A DNA stretch of 64,000 nucleotides, taken from positions 62,001-126,000 of the forward strand of contig JAMWFC010000083.1 in the NCBI GenBank assembly GCA_027475525.1, given 5' to 3'. The position numbers and the translations under genes are program-made. This DNA comes from Macrolepiota albuminosa (lineage: Eukaryota; Basidiomycota; Agaricomycetes; Agaricales; Agaricaceae). The notes beneath the pieces were generated by a model that worked only from the letters and a program-made list of their open reading frames with translations, had not been told where the DNA came from and ran no database searches. Positions 11,026 to 22,691 of the stretch are shown here, piece by piece (position 1 is the stretch's first letter; each line of letters begins with the position of its first letter).

Positions 11026-11961
11026 TGATAGGACCCCATACAGGATCAGCACATCAACGGCAGGCTACGGCAATGTGGCACGGGCTCGGGGTACCTTAGC
11101 ACGTGCTAACTAACCAATTTTGGCAATATTTGATGGCTGCGCATGGCAAGAAGCAGATCCAATCAATGATAGCGCCAACGGCAGCAAGAATGACAACTGA
11201 CAGATGGCATCAGTCACTGACGACAGCGCTTAGGGAGAAGCCTGATGATCTATCAAAAACTGACGGACAGCTTGGCATTTGTCCTTGGCGTCTGACACCG
11301 CTTAGCACCTCAATCTGGCGCCTGACATTGCTAAGCATTTTGGACAGAAAGAAGGGTGATGGATTGATGGTTTAGCTTCGCAATCTGCCGCCTGGCATCG
11401 CTAAGGGTCTTGAATGGACGGTAGGGATCTGAAACCATTGGAGCTACCCCTATGAAATTTTCTAGTTTACCGCACTTTGGCAATGGTTGGTCACTGGCGA
11501 CAGTGAACTCCTTGTAGTATATAAAGTACTTACTGACTTGTACATACCCATCAAACAATAGAGCAGAGTTTCCTGCTCCCCTTTCTTCAGTCTTCCTTAC
11601 GCTCAAGATTTCATTTACGGTCAGCAATGTCGAACTCGTCGGCAGTTGCAGACTATTGCTAGCCCTCGACCTATTTGCGCCTTGCAGCTACAGCAGGCAT
11701 TTACAACGCTTAGACTTCGCTAAGCTTACTGTGTTCTTGCCGCTGACATTGCCATGTTTGCTTACCGCTTCTTTCATAGGCGCTTTACCTTAGCGCTTTA
11801 CACTTGTCAACCCCCTTACCGACTATACTTTTATTTTCATAGGCGCGTTCTCTGGGACCTGCCCGGGACTCCTCATATCACTTATAGTGCACCCAACGCA
11901 AGCTTTTGGTATGGTAACACTATTGATATATTTGTTACTGACCAAACTCTGGGCGTCATCA
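11026..11961 (+). repeat. Element C 3' LTR (936 bp)
   Basis: It starts TGATAGG directly after the polypurine tract and ends GCGTCATCA where homology to A1 (position 7273 onward) begins. The body is unlike the LTR of B, although both start TGATAGG and end in TCATCA or ATCATCA. It is rich in CGCTAA/TTAGCG words. Confidence 0.75.
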
Positions 11962-12368
11962 CCGTTGCAGTCCTTCTGGCAGCTGTGTAACTGGGGGAGT
12001 TAATCTTCCTGGCATCTTGTCCCGTGGCCATGGCTGGCTATCCTGTTGTGAGCTCTCAGCTCTTCGGGCCTCACTCTCATTCCCAAGCAGGTTAGTGCTC
12101 TGATCTTGGTCTTGAGCCTTGGGTCTTGACTAACCCACATTGGACACTGGTGCATCCTGAGTGTCTGCTGAGTCTCCCTGTAGGTCGTGGGCATTCCGCC
12201 TGCTATCAGTGGAAACTGCAGGTATGTGATTACTCATTGATTCTCTGTTTGAAATTTGCATGGTGTGGCTGTGCAAGAAGCTCGAGAAGCTGATAGAGTT
12301 CTGTCAATGAACTTAGCGACTGACGTCGGATGCTAGGCAATAGATCCTAGCTGGCAGATTCAAAAAAG

Positions 12369-12661
12369 TGTAACAAAGTTACAGTTATGTGAGAGCTTAA
12401 GATTCACATTGCACAGAATCAGACCAGTCCAGTCTATTGACTATGTAGTATAAACAAAAAGTAAGCTGCTTAATAAGCAGCAAGTTAAGACTATTTATAC
12501 TAATGTAAATAATAATAATATATTATATAAACAAAAAGTAAGCTGCTTAATAAGCAGCAAGTTAAGACTATTTATACTAATGTAAATAATAATAATATAT
12601 TATTGACTACTAAAGTAAGTAAAAGCTATGTGGCCAATGCCACATAGCAGACTACGCTATA
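12369..12661 (-). repeat. A2 5' LTR
   Basis: Starts TGTAACAAAG and ends GACTACGCTATA, the counterpart of the A1 LTR. Without the 77-base duplication inside it would be about 216 bp. The last CA is TA here. Confidence 0.78.
12450..12603. repeat. 77-base exact tandem duplication no. 4
   Basis: Lies within the A2 LTR; the matching runs from 12449 with period 77. Confidence 0.95.
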
Positions 12662-13742
12662 TGGTACCACAGTCAATGATGACGCTGATGGATGGAATGC
12701 GGCATGGACTTCATGGCTGTGTCCAGATGTAATTGCAAGTGTGACATTTTCACCTGTAATGTCATCATGGGCATTGATGGCAAGGGAAGTGAGAAAGCAT
12801 AATTTTCTTCCTTCTCCTCAGTTTCAGCAGCATTTGCTGATTTGCTTTTATCTGCCTTATCTTTTCCCTTTCCTTTGTGCTTTTTCAGCCACCATTTGGA
12901 TGCTTTGCCCACCATACCACTGCCTTCCTCAAAGCATTTGTCCTTTGTATGTCTATCCTTGTTGCAATTTTCACAGTGTCGCTTACTCTTGTCTTTGGAT
13001 TTAGGTTTTCTCTTTTCCTTTGTATCTTTGGGATCATTGCAAGCCTTTGCATGTGCAGCAATCATTGTCTCATGCTGGCAATTAATGCTCGTTTCAATAG
13101 CAGCACTATTTGCTTTCTCATTGAGGTGCCAGATGAGATCCTGGCTTGAGACTGGTTTCTTAGAGTTGCATGCAGATATTGCAAGCATGGTGAACAAAGG
13201 TTTGTATGTGGGGGCAAGAAATAGCAATGTGCAGATGTAGCTTGTAAATAATGCATCGGACAGTGGACAACTGATTTCAGCAAGACGTTCTTTAATTACA
13301 ACCTACTAGTGAGGTGCGTATGCATGTCAATTTCATTATTCTCGACAAAGTGGGTGTTTTGCAGTTGAGCAAGGAGATCAGTTTTGTACATGGCCCCTTT
13401 ACTGCCATGAATTGACACGAGCTTTTTCCACACAGCAGTAGCAGTGGGTTCACCTTTAACTTGGTGAAAGGTAGACTGATTGACCATGCTGTAGATAATT
13501 TCACAAACTTGAGCCTCTTTCTGCAACCACTCCTCCATGGCATCCTCAATTTTGTCAATCTGATTGTCAGACAACGGAGCCAGGGATTTGTCATCACAAT
13601 GAAAGGATCCCTTGCACTTGACAAGCATGACCAGTTTACACACAGTACCTGTAAGGTGTCTCCAGAGCTTTTTTGATGTTACAGCGTTGGTGATGCATTC
13701 CTGGTATGTAGGCCAGTTTGAACTGTCAGCTGCAAGCATCGG
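12662..13742 (-). pseudogene. Copia element D gag, downstream part
   Basis: This is the continuation of the gag that starts at 28723. Residues SSNWPTYQECITNA are typical of a copia Gag start. A CCHC knuckle CENCNKDRHTKDKC is encoded near 12935-12980, followed by a Lys-rich tail. A frameshift near 13305 separates the two halves, so the frame is broken. It stops where the A2 LTR begins (12661), and pol of D must lie to the left of the window. Upstream it is interrupted at 13742 by element B. Confidence 0.85.
13739..13742. repeat. Target site duplication TCGG, left copy
   Basis: TCGG precedes the 5' LTR of B and recurs at 28672-28675 after its 3' LTR. Joining the flanks with one copy restores the copia gag frame (...LTVPMLAADSSNW...). 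Confidence 0.85.
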
Positions 13743-14028
13743 TGATAGGCTTCTACTCGGGCTGAGCGCATCAAGGGACACATGATAGGCCAACCAACAC
13801 TTGACATACTGAGGACTCTAGCGACCAGTTGGGAATATAGAGCAGCTCTAGCTCTGGCAACCGACTACAGGATTTAGACATTTATTCTAACCACTAGCTA
13901 CCAAGCCTTCAGCACACTCCATTCACCTATCCCAAGGACAAAGGAGGCTCATAACGTATAGCGCTAACACAACGGTGGGAGAAGACTCTAACTAAACCCC
14001 AATCACTTCCAGAAGGAGCCAGCAGCAG

Positions 14029-14182
14029 GTGCTGCCATTTGACGAGGCACTTCAATCAGAAGTCTAAAAGGATCAATGACGGCGGCACTGGATATACTTA
14101 AATCCGTGCTGCCATTTGACGAGGCACTTCAATCAGAAGTCTAAAAGGATCAATGACGGCGGCACTGGATATACTTAAATCC
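14029..14182. repeat. 77-base exact tandem duplication no. 5
   Basis: Exactly 77 bases, in the B 5' LTR. The 3' LTR has the unit once, at about 27897-27973. Confidence 0.97.
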
Positions 14183-14456
14183 ACATCTGGACCTGTCAGG
14201 AACTAGTACAATGTGTAGCACTGACATTAGCGCTCACGGCGTCTGTTGAGGATTTCCCAACCATACACCAAAACAGCCTGGCCATTTGGAGTTATAATAA
14301 AAGTGAGCAGACTCAGGCAATTCTAAGCCAAATATGGAGTCACTGCTGGTCGCCGTAGGTCAGAACGCCGTTGGTTGCCGCCATCCATGTGCAAAAGGTC
14401 GCCGTTGACAGGTTGCTGTTAGAGGAAACCACGAGGAGAGGCGCTAGGAGGTAGCG

Positions 14457-14610
14457 CCGCAGATGGACTTGTATCTTGGTAAACACAGTAGCGCATAGTA
14501 TATAAAATAGCTACTTTACATGTATATAACAACCCGCAGATGGACTTGTATCTTGGTAAACACAGTAGCGCATAGTATATAAAATAGCTACTTTACATGT
14601 ATATAACAAC
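14457..14610. repeat. 77-base exact tandem duplication no. 6
   Basis: Exactly 77 bases, in the B 5' LTR. The 3' LTR has it once, near 28233-28309. Confidence 0.97.
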
Positions 14611-14971
14611 AATCATAACCCCTTGCACCCGCACAGTTACACTTAGCGTTCAAATCGCACTAGCTTTCTTTGACTTCGTTACTAAGTTGGGCGCTAGCCT
14701 TGTCTATCTCGTCTTCATCATTTACGGTGCCACCTACAGGCACACTACGCTGTGCTACTGTCTTTTCTTCAATATCTTTGTCTAAACTACACGCTTACCG
14801 TCTGCCAGGTAGCCCCCAAAGCGCTATAATCTAGCGCATCGTTTTACCACCTCCACTCGAGCACACCGGGACCCTGTCAGGACTCTTCACAACTACACAC
14901 GCCAAGCGCTGGAGACGGCGTTGTACTGTGTATACATCCAGCGCACCCAACCACAGTTGGCATCATCATTT

Positions 14972-14990
14972 TGGAGCCCACCGTGAGGGG
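14972..14990 (+). promoter_or_regulatory. Element B primer binding site
   Basis: TGGAGCCCACCGTGAGG lies three bases after the 5' LTR. It begins with the TGG that pairs with the CCA end of a tRNA, as expected for a full tRNA primer. The tRNA species cannot be named from the window. Confidence 0.8.
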
Positions 14991-15550
14991 TTCTTCTGAG
15001 ACAGAATTCTGCTGGAAACTCAAGCCCAGCGACAGCGCCACCTTCTGATGGAGAGCGTGTTTGAACCAAGTACCACCGACTCACCACACTTACCAGGCGC
15101 GCTACTGAGACAGACTTTGGATCAGGAGCTTGAGGCCGCCCCAGACAGCCTAGCCAAAAGCTTTTTCCCTTTTTCCTGACCGTTTGAGTACTTAGCAGGC
15201 GAAAACCATACGCTGCTTACTCCTCTAGAAGAGTTATCTAGGTTATTATCGCCAGAACCTAGCGACTCGGAGCCAACTGAGCCAATACCTATGACATCAA
15301 CGCTAAGTAATATGAGCATCACCACCCTTCCTACCTCGACAAACACACCTATTGGTATGGATCAGCGAAACAATCAGCGCATGCCATCCAAAAACCACTT
15401 CTCGTCGCCAAAATGGGACGAAACAAAGCCCCGTGAACTAATGCAGTATTTCAAAGAGTTGGAATATTTGCTACGCAATTGCCGGGTGACCAACAATACA
15501 CAGATGAAGGAATACGCCACCAGATACGTCTCATACGATACAGCCAAATC

Positions 15551-15704
15551 ATGGACAGGGTTGAAGGAGTTCCAAGGACTTACTAGTGACGCAGCACCAA
15601 GGCCTTTTACCTATGATGAATGGAAAAATGGACAGGGTTGAAGGAGTTCCAAGGACTTACTAGTGACGCAGCACCAAGGCCTTTTACCTATGATGAATGG
15701 AAAA
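15551..15704. repeat. 77-base exact tandem duplication no. 7
   Basis: In B gag; 15551-15627 recur as 15628-15704. Confidence 0.97.
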
Positions 15705-16502
15705 AGCTATCATTCATTTATATCCTGGCACTGAAAAAGCTACGCGTTATATGGTAATGGAGATCCAGAAGCTAGTACAGGACACCTTTGCGGCCGGGAT
15801 CTATACTCTAGGGGCGTTATCAACTTATTATCATGACTTCCAGCGGATAGCGAGATGGCTGGTCCAAAATGGGAAGTTATATGGGAACAAGGAGCGCCGT
15901 TTGTTTCAACAAGGATTCCTGACCTCGTTATGGACTAAGATTGCGCGACGCTTGGAGATCATTATGCATGACCATCACCCCGAGGAACCCTACGACATAG
16001 AAAAGGTCTTTGAGGCAGGAAAGTGGGTATTAAAAGGCACGGATACGGGTATACCATTGCAGCGACCTGGCGTGGACCATGGAGGAATGGCACCCAAGAT
16101 AGAGTCGCCAGCGCCTAGTGCCGCCAATAACCATAACGGGTACGTCAAGAAGGAGGATTTGGAAAATGCCGTCAACAATGCAGTTGCTAATGTCATGAAT
16201 AAACTGGAAACCTTGATCTCAACTAGTCTTTCGGCACCTAGAAACAACGTACAGACGGGACTTTGCCATTTTTGTGGCGAGGCAGGACATACCATGACCT
16301 GGGGTAGGTGCGCTATCCTTGAACAGTATTTGCGACAAGAGAAGGCGTGCCGTGGAATGGACGGGAAACTAGTCTTACCTTTGGGCACTAACATTCCCCT
16401 TTATCCCGAACATAAGACGTTCCAGGGATGCATTGACGAGTGGCACCATCAGAACCCTGGGAACTTAGCGACAGGCAACCTGAATAGCACAGCGACAACA
16501 GA

Positions 16503-16656
16503 AGCTGAGGCAACTCCTCAACAAGCGCTAATTCACGAAGTACTCCAGCTAAACGCTATCAGTGACCAACCTATGCTGTAGCTGAGGCAACTCCTCAACA
16601 AGCGCTAATTCACGAAGTACTCCAGCTAAACGCTATCAGTGACCAACCTATGCTGT
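16503..16656. repeat. 77-base exact tandem duplication no. 8
   Basis: In the end of B gag, exactly 77 bases; it creates a premature stop at about 16579. Confidence 0.97.
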
Positions 16657-17404
16657 TCCGCGAGGAGAAAATTGAGATGCTAGAGAAGGAACTGAAGTTG
16701 CTAAAGAATCAGGTCTTCAATGGGTAGAAATCAAAAAGGGCAAGCAGCCTTTGAAAGATTATAGACCGTCAGGCGCGACGACAGGCGCCGCTCCAGCACC
16801 AGCCTCAACCTCTAGCGCTAACGACAAAGTACCCGAAGCAACCAAGGTGCCGGCTGTTCCGGAGCCACCGCTACATCCTTACGCTGGTCTCAGGGGCAAC
16901 TACGCCCCGCCCCTTAACCATAACTTTGGAGCGCCAGATAAACTATGGGGGATATCGACCCACAGCGCCTATATATGATCTGGAAAAGTCTAAGTTAGTT
17001 TTTGATCGCATTATGCAAAGTCAGGTTATGCTATCGGTAGGAGAGTTATGCAGCGTGGCGCCAGATGTCAGGAACCAGATGCATACTGCGGTTACCCCAC
17101 GACAAAATGTAGCTAACAATGTAGCGACAGTGGACAAATGCGACAACGCGCTGCCTGGTTTTGCATACATAACCAAGACGGTAGCTCCTGAAACCAAGGA
17201 AGAGGTCGCACCATCTAAAGAAGCCATGTCCGTCGACCCGGTCGAAACCTACCTCAAATCGCTAAGATCTAGCGACGACCCCACCATCTTGACTGTAGCC
17301 CAAGACTCTCATGTGATTCACTCAATTATGCTGACAGTTGATGGGAAAAGTGAAATAGAGTCTATCGTGGACAGCGGATCACAAATTATTTCAATGGCTG
17401 CCGA

Positions 17405-17558
17405 CGTCGCTAATGAGCTGGGCATCATTTACGATCCAACGATCATTCTTAACATGCAGAGTGCTAACAGCACGATTGATCCGTCGCTAATGAGCTGGGC
17501 ATCATTTACGATCCAACGATCATTCTTAACATGCAGAGTGCTAACAGCACGATTGATC
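17405..17558. repeat. 77-base exact tandem duplication no. 9
   Basis: In the B protease, exactly 77 bases. Confidence 0.97.
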
Positions 17559-17639
17559 ATCCTTGGGATGGCTCGAATGTGCCATGTTACGGTTGCCCTC
17601 CAGGACCAGGTCAAACTTTTGACCGAGCAAGCCAAACAC

Positions 17640-17793
17640 AAGCTGATGGGGTCCTTTTTCTAAGTTACATGTCACCATGTCACACACAAAACTATTATAT
17701 AAGTTTTCAAACCAATAAGCTGATGGGGTCCTTTTTCTAAGTTACATGTCACCATGTCACACACAAAACTATTATATAAGTTTTCAAACCAAT
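17640..17793. repeat. 77-base exact tandem duplication no. 10
   Basis: Within the first MITE copy. Confidence 0.96.
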
Positions 17794-18389
17794 ATATTTC
17801 CATTGATGTTTAACTTTAGGGCGGCTTTCTGCCAACAACTGATCATGTGCTCGGTTTCTGCCAAAAACTGATCATGTGCCTGGGAAATCCCAAGTCTCAC
17901 ATCAACTTCAATTAATATTATTTACTGCAATACAAAGTAATGGGGTGCCAGATACCCCAGTCACCCCTCAAAATGGCTGATAGGCTCATCTTCTTCCGTG
18001 ATACATGAACAATCCATGCTTAATTTACACTGAAATTTTGACCTGGTCCTGAGATATGGGTCGCCCTCTAGGACCAGGTCAAAATCTCCACCGAGCAAGA
18101 TAAACTTTAGCTGATGGGGTCCTTTTACTAAGTTACATGTCACTATGTCACAGACACAACTAATATATTAGTTTTATGTTAGTTTCAGTTGGCAAGTGTA
18201 GTCTCCGTGTTTTCTGAGTTACATGCACTCCCCAATGGATAAGCACAGACTCCCACATACCAGGAGTGTGCGTAATGCATTTCCTAAGGGTGGACGGCTC
18301 AAAACAGACAAATAACGAAGGACTAACCACAAATTGGGCAAAGTTGTTAGTTGCCAATAGTGTTACCAAAATGGTAATGCTCCTCTAAA

Positions 18390-18543
18390 AAAATAAAAAA
18401 TAAAAAATAAAAATAAAAAAACTTCAGTTAATATTATTCACTGGATGCTTATTTCGAATGTAACGGAAAATAAAAAATAAAAAATAAAAATAAAAAAACT
18501 TCAGTTAATATTATTCACTGGATGCTTATTTCGAATGTAACGG
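18390..18543. repeat. 77-base exact tandem duplication no. 11
   Basis: Within the second MITE copy; starts in an A/T-rich run and matches for exactly 77 bases. Confidence 0.95.
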
Positions 18544-18980
18544 GTGCCAGATACCTAGTCACCCCTCAAAATGGCAACTTTTTCGTGATATATGAACGAT
18601 CCGCTTAATTTACACTAAAAGTTTGACCTGGTCCTGGAGGGCAACCGTACATGTGCTATTGGTGATCTTACGTTCTATCTGCAAATTCACATACTTAGAT
18701 CACTGGCATACGATTTATTATTAGGAAGACCCTTCAATGTGCTAGCGCAATCAGTAGTCAAAACAACATCCGAGGATGAAACGACGCTAACTATTAGCGA
18801 CCCCAATTCAGGAGTCAGGAGAACGGTACCGACATTTCCTCGAGGAAGGTTCCAGAAGCCGGGACCGAGAAAGCAACCTTATGTTAGCGACAAACCTTGC
18901 GAGTGTTTTCCGGTGCCATAGAGGAGATGAGTGATGAGGATCATGGAGATGAAGCGCTTATCTTGGACTATAATCATTGG

Positions 18981-19029
18981 ACTGGGCAAGTAACCTTTAT
19001 ATCGAACTGGGCAAGTAACCTTTATATCA
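18981..19029. repeat. 25-base tandem duplication
   Basis: ACTGGGCAAGTAACCTTTATAT occurs at 18981 and 19006, period 25. Unlike the other duplications in B it is not 77 bases, so it may be a true mutation. Confidence 0.8.
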
Positions 19030-19191
19030 CATACCCCTTTAGCCCCTGAAATCTTGAACACTTCTACGTCGCTTACTAGCAAAGCTTTATCCTACTTATA
19101 CCTCACTGCATCCGATATTACTGAAAACCTTTCAACAAACACTTATTTCGTTTCTACTCCTGATACTAAAGAACCTTTCATATCCGGTTTT

Positions 19192-19345
19192 GCTAGAAAC
19201 CAGAGTTCCATTTATAATACATTTGCTAACAACAGTACCCCTAAGCGCAAAGGGGTTCAGGTTAAAAAGCTAGAAACCAGAGTTCCATTTATAATACATT
19301 TGCTAACAACAGTACCCCTAAGCGCAAAGGGGTTCAGGTTAAAAA
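19192..19345. repeat. 77-base exact tandem duplication no. 12
   Basis: In B pol, between protease and RT. Confidence 0.96.
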
Positions 19346-19399
19346 GAAGTACAAACCAGCGTACCTGAAGAATTTTGCATCGAGAGAAAGATCATTGGA

Positions 19400-22300
19400 G
19401 ACCCGTTAGCGACCTTCCTGAGCTTAATCTGAACCTGCCACCCTTCAAGCCTACCGGACAATTTACGGAAGAACGACGGGCGCTATTCCTTAGCGCCCAC
19501 GATACAGGCTTTCTATCGATGGCGAACTAGATGTACTGACCGACATTATGCGAAAGCAAAACAAAGCATTTGCTTGGGAGGATTCCAAACGCGGTAAACT
19601 TAGAACTGACTTCTTTCCACCAGTGGTTATACCAATGATACCTCACGTACCTTGGACCGAGCATAACCAACCTATACCACCGGGTATTGAAGCCCACCAG
19701 TGGTTATACCAATGATACCTCACGTACCTTGGACCGAGCATAACCAACCTATACCACCGGGTATTGAAGCCAAGTTTGCCAAATTATTTGTTTCAAAATA
19801 GCGGCAGGAGTTTACGAGCCTTCCAATTCAGCCTACGATCACGATGGTTTTGTATACTGAAGAAAAATGGAAAGCTACATATAGTTCACAGTTTGGAGCC
19901 GCTAAACAAAGTCACGATTGTCATTCAGGGGTACCGCCCTTCCCCGATCACATTGCTGAATCATTTGCAGGAAGAATATGTGGCGCTACCCTGGATCTGT
20001 ACGTTGGCTATGATGAGTGCTTGATTCACCCTTCCTCTCGCGACTTAACGACATTTCAAACACCATTCAGAGCGCTACGACTGGTTACACTTCCCATGGG
20101 ATGGAATAATTCGGTACCCATATTCCGCGACAACATTATGTTTATTCTACAACCCGAAATACCTCACCATGTGCTTAGCTTTATCGACAATATAGGCGTT
20201 AAGGGCCCAAAAGATTGGTGCCTTGTAGATGGCAAGCCTGAAGTGCACCCAGAAAATCCCAATATCCGCATGGCGCTATGGGACTTCTTCCAATTGGTTA
20301 ACCGGGTGCTCCAGCATATAAAATATTGTGGCAGAACATTCTCAGGACACAAGTTGGTTCTTTGCGCACCACAATTTAAAATTTTAGGGCACGTTTGCAT
20401 GCCAGAGGGCAGGATCCCTGAGGAGAGCCGATTAGCGCTTCTGGAAAAGTGGGGAGTCTGCCATAATCTCTCGGAAGTTCATGCGTTTCTAGGCACGGTA
20501 AGCGTGCTGCGCATGTTCATACACCATTTTTCACATTGAGCGCACATGCTAAATTGCTTAACTCGTTCAGGGGTCCCCTTCGAATTCGGACCCAACCAAA
20601 TTAACGTCCAAAAGATTTAGTGAAGGCGCTGCAGGAAGCGAAGCCATTGGTACCCATTGACTATACTACGTCCGATCCCATTATACTTGCCGTTGACACC
20701 TCTTACATTGCGGTTGGCTTCTTTTTATGTTAATGTAATAGTGCGAATTGAAAAATCAGACGCTACAATCGCTTCAGATCAATTACCCTTAACGACAGAG
20801 AGTCGCGCTATAGTCAGCCCAAACTGGAATTATACAGATTATTTCGAGCGTTTCAGGCGCTATGCATGTATCTTATTGGGGTTCAAAACCTGATTGTTGA
20901 AGTTGACGCATGCTACATCAAAGGAATGCTCCAGAATCCAGATATTCAACCCTTGGCTAGCATGAATTGCTGGGTAGTGGCGATACTAATGTTCCACTTT
21001 GAGCTCGTGCACGTCAAGAGTGCGTTTCACAGACCTGATGGACTATCTAGGCGACCTAGGCAGCCAGAGGACAAAGCGCTAGACGAAAGCGATAATGACG
21101 TATTTGACAACTGGATCGACCGGTTGCACGGTTTCATACATATTATTCAATTGCCTATTTTGGCCCTTCACGAAGACCAACCTGTCTCGACCTGGCTACA
21201 CCCTATCATTCTGTATCAACCTAAACCGTATCAGACTCCGTCGACTTTTTACATGGCCAGTATCTATAACGTTGCTAAGCCATTTAATGATCTAAAAATA
21301 GTCAAGGAACCCAGACCTTTACGGGAAGATAGTCGCAACCTCCCATATTCGGCGGTACCTCGTAGCACCAAGGCTAAGTCAGAAGACCAACGAGTTGATC
21401 AGGTTAGGAAGTGGTTACAGGATTTGCGCCGACTATCAGACCTTACGGATATGGAATACGCCACCTTCATTTCGCTCACAAATCAGTAATCAAACCAGAG
21501 GGCCGTATTAGGATTTTGCGCGCTATGCACAATGACTTGGGACATCGAGGACTCTATGCGATGCGAGCAAATTTATTGGAACGTTTTTGGTGGCCTCAAG
21601 TTAGCGCCGATATCGCATGGTATATTCGCACTTGTCATCTCTGCCAAATCCAACAGACACGCCAAGTTCTTATTCCCCCAACCATAGCGACCCCAGCACC
21701 CTTGTTTGGAAAGATATATATCAACACTATGCACATGTCCAAGTTGGGGCGCTACAAGTACATTATCCAAGGAAGGTGCTCGTTGGTACATTGGCCGGAG
21801 TTCCGTATGCTCCAGCAGGAAAATACCGACGCTATAGCTAAGTGGCTCTTCGAAGATATTATTTGTAGGTGGGGAGCCCTTCACGAGATTGTTACAGACA
21901 ATGGAGCGCCAATAGTTAAGGCGCTTACCTACCTCGCTAAGAAATACAACATCCACCATATTTGAATCTCAGGATACAATAAACGCGCTAACGGTATAGT
22001 GGAAAGGCCGCATTTTGACGTACGACAGGCGCTATTTAAGGCGGTAGACAGTGACAAAAGTCGCTGGAGTGAAGCGACTTATTCGGTCTTTTGGTTTGAA
22101 CGAGTTACCGTACGGAGGAGGATGGGCTGTTCTCCTTACTACGCGGCGACTGGCACCCATCCCCTGCTTCCAGCGGACGTTGTGGAAGCGACATACTTAC
22201 AGCCTCCACCTAACTCAATCCTGTCCTCTACCGATCTTATCACTAGGCACGCCATTGATTTACAACAATGCATGGAGGATCTAGAGCGCCTACACGAGGT

Positions 22301-22691
22301 GGTATTTCAAGCTAGACGACAGGCCGCATTACAATTTGAAAGCGAGCATAGCGCTACTATCCGAGACTACAACTTTACAGCTGGCACCTTGGTACTAATG
22401 CGCAACTCAAAAATCGAAGTCACCCACAACAAAAAGATGCAACCCCGATACCTAGGACCCCTCATAGTAGTTTCCCGCAATAAGGGAGGTGCCTACGTAC
22501 TCTGTGAGTTGGACGGCTCAGTTTTGCATCGACCAGTAGTGGCGTTCCGACTCATTCCCTACTTAGCGCGTGAACATATTCCACTACCTTTGCCGGCCCT
22601 AGACATTGACACCGCCAAGCTTCGAGAGCTGGAAGAGACTGAGTTGGTGGACGATGATGAGAACACTCTGGATAAAGATGAGGAGCAATAA
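19400..22691 (+). pseudogene. Element B RT, RNase H and integrase
   Basis: The RT palm is at 19760-20540, with CTLAM and FRALRLVTLPMGWNNS. Where the family has a (F/Y)xDD motif this copy reads FIDNIGVKGP. RNase H covers about 20600-21100 (LIVEVDACYIKGML, then HVKSAFHRPDGLSRRP). Integrase follows: zinc site HNDLGHRG ... CHLCQ near 21530-21650, first catalytic residue Asn in YINTMHMS instead of Asp, second intact in VTDNGAP, third in NGIVERPHFD, then a C-terminal domain ending ALDIDTAKLRELEET at 22691. Frames change at several points. Both Asp to Asn changes fit single G to A transitions. Confidence 0.88.
19617..19770. repeat. 77-base exact tandem duplication no. 13
   Basis: In B pol, just before RT. 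Confidence 0.96.

Larger units (their letters stand above)
7918..11961 (+). mobile_element. Ty3/gypsy element C, 3' part only
   Basis: This is the 3' portion of a relative of element B. It contains the last codons of pol, a non-coding stretch, a long antisense gene, a polypurine tract and a 3' LTR. Its 5' LTR, gag and most of pol must lie to the left of A1, outside the window. The LTR ends at 11961 and directly abuts chromovirus sequence of A2, showing that C landed in A2. Confidence 0.8.
11962..12661 (-). mobile_element. Chromovirus A2, 5' fragment
   Basis: Homologous to 7273-7917 of A1: a few codons of gag, the leader and the 5' LTR. Most differences are transitions at former CpG sites (for example CTGCGTAACT to CTGTGTAACT and ACCCGCATTGG to ACCCACATTGG). 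It is cut by element C on the left and abuts copia gag sequence on the right. No intact gene remains. Confidence 0.85.
13743..14968 (+). repeat. Element B 5' LTR
   Basis: Aligns with the 3' LTR at 27610-28671. It is longer only because it holds two 77-base duplications; without them it is 1072 bp. Differences to the 3' copy are few and mostly C/T or G/A, so B is not an ancient insertion. Confidence 0.9.
15291..16727 (+). pseudogene. Element B gag
   Basis: Starts at ATG 15291 (MTSTLSNMSITTLPT) and ends at TAG 16725-16727. The central part (WDETKPRELMQYFKELEYLL ...) is the capsid-like region, and CHFCGEAGHTMTWGRC near 16265-16310 is a zinc knuckle with six instead of four residues between His and the last Cys. 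Two 77-base duplications break the frame at 15551 and 16503. In addition one A seems missing in the A run at about 15702, a frameshift that collapsing the duplication does not cure. A heptad-like end (EEKIEMLEKELKLLKN) suggests a coiled coil. Confidence 0.85.
17590..18647. mobile_element. Two adjacent MITEs in the B protease
   Basis: The insert starts CGGTTGCCCTCCAGGACCAG and ends with the reverse complement, giving terminal inverted repeats of about 27 bases. It is flanked by TA on both sides (17588-17589 and 18648-18649), the target of Tc1/mariner-type transposons. Near 18045-18075 an inner pair of the same termini meets back to back (GACCTGGTCCTGA ... CCCTCTAGGACCAGGTC), and both halves share internal blocks (CTGATGGGGTCC near the start, CAGTCACCCCTCAAAATGG or a close variant near the end). 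So two related copies of roughly 0.5 kb lie side by side. No transposase is encoded, so it is non-autonomous. Confidence 0.87.
16926..18900 (+). pseudogene. Element B protease region, split by MITEs
   Basis: The active site IESIVDSGSQIISM lies near 17360-17400. The coding sequence is interrupted at 17590 and resumes at 18648. If the insert and one TA are left out the frame runs through, giving LGMARMCHVT followed by CAIGDLTFYLQIH and then YDLLLGRPFNVL, the usual protease C-terminal motif. The 77-base duplication at 17405 adds another break. Confidence 0.85.

Noticed and set aside
13743..13793. Extension of the copia gag frame into the B LTR
   Set aside because: The frame stays open by chance; the true upstream gag is at 28676-28723 beyond element B.
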